Assembly (NCBI GenBank): GCA_017551845.1
Contig: JAFZKR010000133.1
Location: 1 to 7,833 of the forward strand
Direction: 5' to 3'
DNA from: Bacteroidaceae bacterium
Lineage (GTDB): Bacteria > Bacteroidota > Bacteroidia > Bacteroidales > Bacteroidaceae
DNA: 7,833 nt
The notes beneath the pieces were generated by a model. It ran no database searches. It saw only the letters and a program-made list of their open reading frames with translations, and was not told the DNA's origin. Positions 6,096-7,833 of the stretch are shown here, piece after piece; the first letter of the stretch is position 1, and each line of letters starts with the position of its first letter. Both the position numbers and the translations under genes were made by a program.

Positions 6096-6149
6096 CGGCC
6101 GGCTTTTTTTGAATTACTAAACTATATTATCAGACCTTACTATTTTATT

Positions 6150-7076
6150 ATGGACCAAGTTTTGGTGAACCGGATGATCAGAGTCCTTTACCTGTTGGGA
6201 GACAATCTGAATCATACCGTAGATGAGATTGCAGAGAAAGTGGAAACAAGTTCAAGAACAATCTACCGTTATCTCCATACATTTGAGAGAGCGGGCCTGA
6301 AGATCATATGCAGATACAGGTCTGTATATAGACTGGACCAGGATTGTTTCAACATTTTCAAGAGAGAGCCGAGAGCATCAAGAAAAGATGACGGAAAGCC
6401 GGAGCGCGGTATAATACTGCAGAAGCCCGGTCAGAACCTGGCCAGCCCGGACGGCACATACGAGATGCTGGAGCAGTTCAATGAGAACGGAATGATGACC
6501 GAACTGCCTTACCTGCAGAGGTGTGTGGCCAATGTTGACCTGCTTGTTAAAGCGTGCGGCCAGCAAAGGAAAGTGCGGCTGAAGAACTACGCATCAAATG
6601 AAAGGAACAGGCTCTGCGAACGGATAATTGAGCCATATGATTTTCCGTTCTACTACAATTTTATGTGGGCGTACGACTGCGAGCTGAAACGCAATGTGCT
6701 GCTGAGAATAAGCCGCATAGAAGAGGTACAGATACTTGATGAGTACTGGACCAGCAATGAGCAACACAGACGCCAGAACATGGATGCCTGGGGATGCTAC
6801 GGCCACCTGGCACGCCCCATCACCCTGAGACTGACGCTGAAGGTAAAGAACCTGATGGAAGAGGCATATCCGATGAGTATGCTGGATATAAAGCCTGATA
6901 CGACATCAAAGCACGGACGGCACTGGATACTGAAGACCCGCGTATGCAACTACAAGGGTGTGGGCCGCTTTATTCTGGGCATGATGGATGAGGTGGAGAT
7001 ATTGGAGGGTGACGGCCTGAAGAAGTGGATGAAGGAGCGGTATGCTGCGCTCAACAAGACGATTGACCGGATATAA
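6150..7076 (+). CDS. WYL-domain transcriptional regulator
   Basis: A 308-aa protein with the layout of WYL regulators. It has an N-terminal winged HTH (about 6-62, with TVDEIAEKVETSSRTIYRYL as the DNA-recognition part), a linker (65-120), a WYL domain (about 130-198) and a WCX-like C-terminal domain (about 220-300). WYL proteins sense ligands, often nucleotides or nucleic acid, and control stress, DNA-repair or anti-phage genes. The name-giving motif is replaced here by NFMWAYD (170-176), so the ligand pocket may differ. The basic RISRI segment (186-190) of the domain is kept. The start at 6150 is preferred over the GTG at 5952, because the HTH begins a few residues after it and a promoter lies just upstream. 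No defence gene is visible next to it in the window, so its targets are unknown. It may be element cargo or a host gene. Confidence 0.92.
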   Translation: MDQVLVNRMIRVLYLLGDNLNHTVDEIAEKVETSSRTIYRYLHTFERAGLKIICRYRSVYRLDQDCFNIFKREPRASRKDDGKPERGIILQKPGQNLASPDGTYEMLEQFNENGMMTELPYLQRCVANVDLLVKACGQQRKVRLKNYASNERNRLCERIIEPYDFPFYYNFMWAYDCELKRNVLLRISRIEEVQILDEYWTSNEQHRRQNMDAWGCYGHLARPITLRLTLKVKNLMEEAYPMSMLDIKPDTTSKHGRHWILKTRVCNYKGVGRFILGMMDEVEILEGDGLKKWMKERYAALNKTIDRI

Positions 7077-7091
7077 CTGGGTGGAACAAAA

Positions 7092-7121
7092 AGAAGAGGT
7101 GCATTCACATGTACCTCTTCT
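7092..7121 (-). terminator. Terminator between the convergent WYL and DUF3244-like genes
   Basis: AGAAGAGGT (7092-7100) pairs perfectly with ACCTCTTCT (7113-7121), extended by a G-U and a C-G pair to 11 bp around an 8-nt loop. On the minus strand the stem is followed by a T-rich tail (complement of 7087-7091), making a good terminator for the secreted-protein gene. On the plus strand no U-run follows, so it is a weaker stop for the WYL transcript. Confidence 0.6.
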
Positions 7122-7141
7122 CAAACACTAATAATGATAGA

Positions 7142-7786
7142 CTATTCAATATATTCTATGGTGTACTCACCCACGTAGTAGGTGCCGTCTGAGAGGGTCA
7201 GGCCTATGGTATAGGAGCCTGGGGCTGAGGAGGCGGTTACTGATAGGATGTTAGTGAGGCAGGTGTTAGTCCAGGACTGGCCGGTAGTGAGGCTGGTTAC
7301 GGTGGCTTCCATGTAGGTTATTGAGGGGTCGGCTTCAAAATAGACTACTGCGCCGGACACGTAACAATCAGGGACATCGGCCACGGAACGGGGAATGGTG
7401 CCGCCGTTGTGGAGGTTGATGAGGGGCTCACCGTAGTTGTCATCATCATCACCGCCGTCATCATAGCCGCCGTCATCGCCACGGGGACGCGGGTTCTCCA
7501 CCTTGAGCTCGACGGACTGGTTCTTCTCTTCCTCATCCAGGTCACCACCGGAACGGGGACGGACACCACCGAGACCGAGGTCTATGGGACCGCCATCATT
7601 GTCACCCGTTGCGCCAACGGACATGATTCGGGGTTCATGGCCGGGGAATGGATCAGGCATGGGCGTGATGGGGATGTCATCAGGTTCCGGCATGAGGTCT
7701 AAACCGCTGGGGTTCATGGCAAGGATTGATAAACTGGGCATAAGAGCCATAACGATCACTAAGAGTTTTTTCATGTTCTTTTTCAT
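7142..7786 (-). CDS. Secreted protein with acidic linker and DUF3244-like C-terminus
   Basis: A 214-aa exported protein of unknown function. Residues 1-23 are a signal peptide: Lys-rich start, hydrophobic core LLVIVMALM, and probable cleavage after SILA. There is no lipobox Cys, so it should be soluble in the periplasm or outside. Residues about 25-119 form a Pro/Asp/Gly-rich, low-complexity linker with an acidic tract at 103-119. Residues about 120-214 resemble the small beta-sandwich DUF3244 domain common in Bacteroidetes secreted proteins (PRS near its start, then GSYTIGLTLSDGTYYVGEYTI), with two Cys (C141, C176) that could pair. The motif P(I/L)xxLxxGGxxPRS occurs twice, at 67-79 and 121-134, suggesting an internal duplication. 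The ATG at 7786 is preferred over one 13 codons upstream, which lies before the likely transcript start; the ATG at 7774 also remains possible. Confidence 0.8.
   Translation of the reverse strand: MKKNMKKLLVIVMALMPSLSILAMNPSGLDLMPEPDDIPITPMPDPFPGHEPRIMSVGATGDNDGGPIDLGLGGVRPRSGGDLDEEEKNQSVELKVENPRPRGDDGGYDDGGDDDDNYGEPLINLHNGGTIPRSVADVPDCYVSGAVVYFEADPSITYMEATVTSLTTGQSWTNTCLTNILSVTASSAPGSYTIGLTLSDGTYYVGEYTIEYIE
7452..7477 (-). repeat. 15-bp tandem repeat coding for the Asp/Gly tract
   Basis: The 11-base unit CCGCCGTCATC (plus strand) occurs at 7452-7462 and 7467-7477 with a 15-bp period. It is embedded in CAT/CGC-rich sequence and codes for DDGG-type units of the acidic linker. Such short in-frame repeats can expand or contract by slippage without breaking the frame. 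Confidence 0.6.
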
Positions 7787-7813
7787 GATAAAAATGGTTT
7801 TTAGATTAACACA

Positions 7814-7821
7814 CAAATGTA
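7814..7821 (-). promoter_or_regulatory. -7 box of the secreted-protein gene
   Basis: On the minus strand this reads TACATTTG, a perfect TAnnTTTG -7 box, ending 27 bases before the ATG at 7786. The matching -33 element would lie beyond the window edge and cannot be checked. Confidence 0.4.
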
Positions 7822-7833
7822 GCAAAAATGTGC

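Larger units (their letters stand above)
5588..6149. other. 562-base non-coding region with origin-like repeats
   Basis: No gene is supported on either strand. The frame of the WYL gene stays open upstream to a GTG at 5952, but those 66 residues have no recognisable character. In order the region holds two palindromes (TCCGGA at 5594-5599 and ACCCGGGT at 5606-5613), the opposed CTGCATTCC units (5613-5700), an AT-rich stretch (5707-5750), a GC hairpin (5809-5843), a G-rich direct repeat (5890-5912) and the WYL promoter. A 14-base sequence, GGATTGAKGACGGT, occurs at 5641-5654 and again at 5751-5764 with one difference, exactly 110 bp apart, flanking the right iterons and the AT-rich stretch. 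Confidence 0.6.

Noticed and set aside
5952..6149. 66-residue N-terminal extension of the WYL protein from a GTG start
   Set aside because: The extension has no recognisable features, covers the candidate promoter, and the HTH domain begins right after the ATG at 6150.
7409..7702. 97-codon plus-strand frame opposite the secreted-protein gene
   Set aside because: Val/Thr/Ile repeats result from reading the Asp/Gly tract in antisense; the minus-strand gene has a signal peptide, promoter box and terminator.

Overview
The window looks like one end of an integrated mobile element in a Bacteroidales genome (Prevotella/Bacteroides type). The evidence is the set of gene families: a Bacteroidetes-type tyrosine recombinase with a complete active site, a BT4734/VirE_N-like primase fused to a DUF3987 ATPase, and a small secreted protein with a DUF3244-like C-terminus. 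Several -7 promoter boxes also fit the Bacteroidetes TAnnTTTG consensus, and Shine-Dalgarno sequences are essentially absent. Species cannot be named from the sequence alone.

Layout. Bases 1-368 hold no convincing gene. They contain a run of short hairpins, a large inverted repeat with 24-bp arms (126-186), and a helically phased array of TTTGCCTAWA-type repeats (209-338) that runs into the integrase promoter. Next come the integrase (369-1751) and, abutting it stop-to-start, an unrecognised 260-aa mostly helical protein (1752-2534). A terminator (2614-2647) and a CCCTGCA repeat cluster (2651-2680) separate these from a 101-aa helix-turn-helix protein (2792-3097) and a 795-aa primase/ATPase (3200-5587). 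A 562-base intergenic region follows (5588-6149). It opens with three CTGCATTCC units facing three inverted copies, followed by an AT-rich stretch, which is the arrangement of an iteron origin. Then come a WYL-type regulator (6150-7076) and, converging on it from the minus strand, a secreted DUF3244-like protein (7142-7786). A terminator hairpin lies between these two.

How it may work (inference). The recombinase and its coupled partner would handle integration and excision, with the phased repeats acting as integrase or accessory-factor sites that also control the int promoter. The HTH protein and the primase/ATPase would form a replication module acting on the CCCTGCA/CTGCATTCC sites that bracket them. 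No relaxase, coupling protein, capsid or packaging gene is visible. Within this window the element is therefore a self-integrating, possibly self-replicating unit that would need a helper for transfer, or whose other genes lie outside. The WYL regulator and the secreted protein may be cargo or flanking host genes; the right boundary cannot be placed from this sequence.
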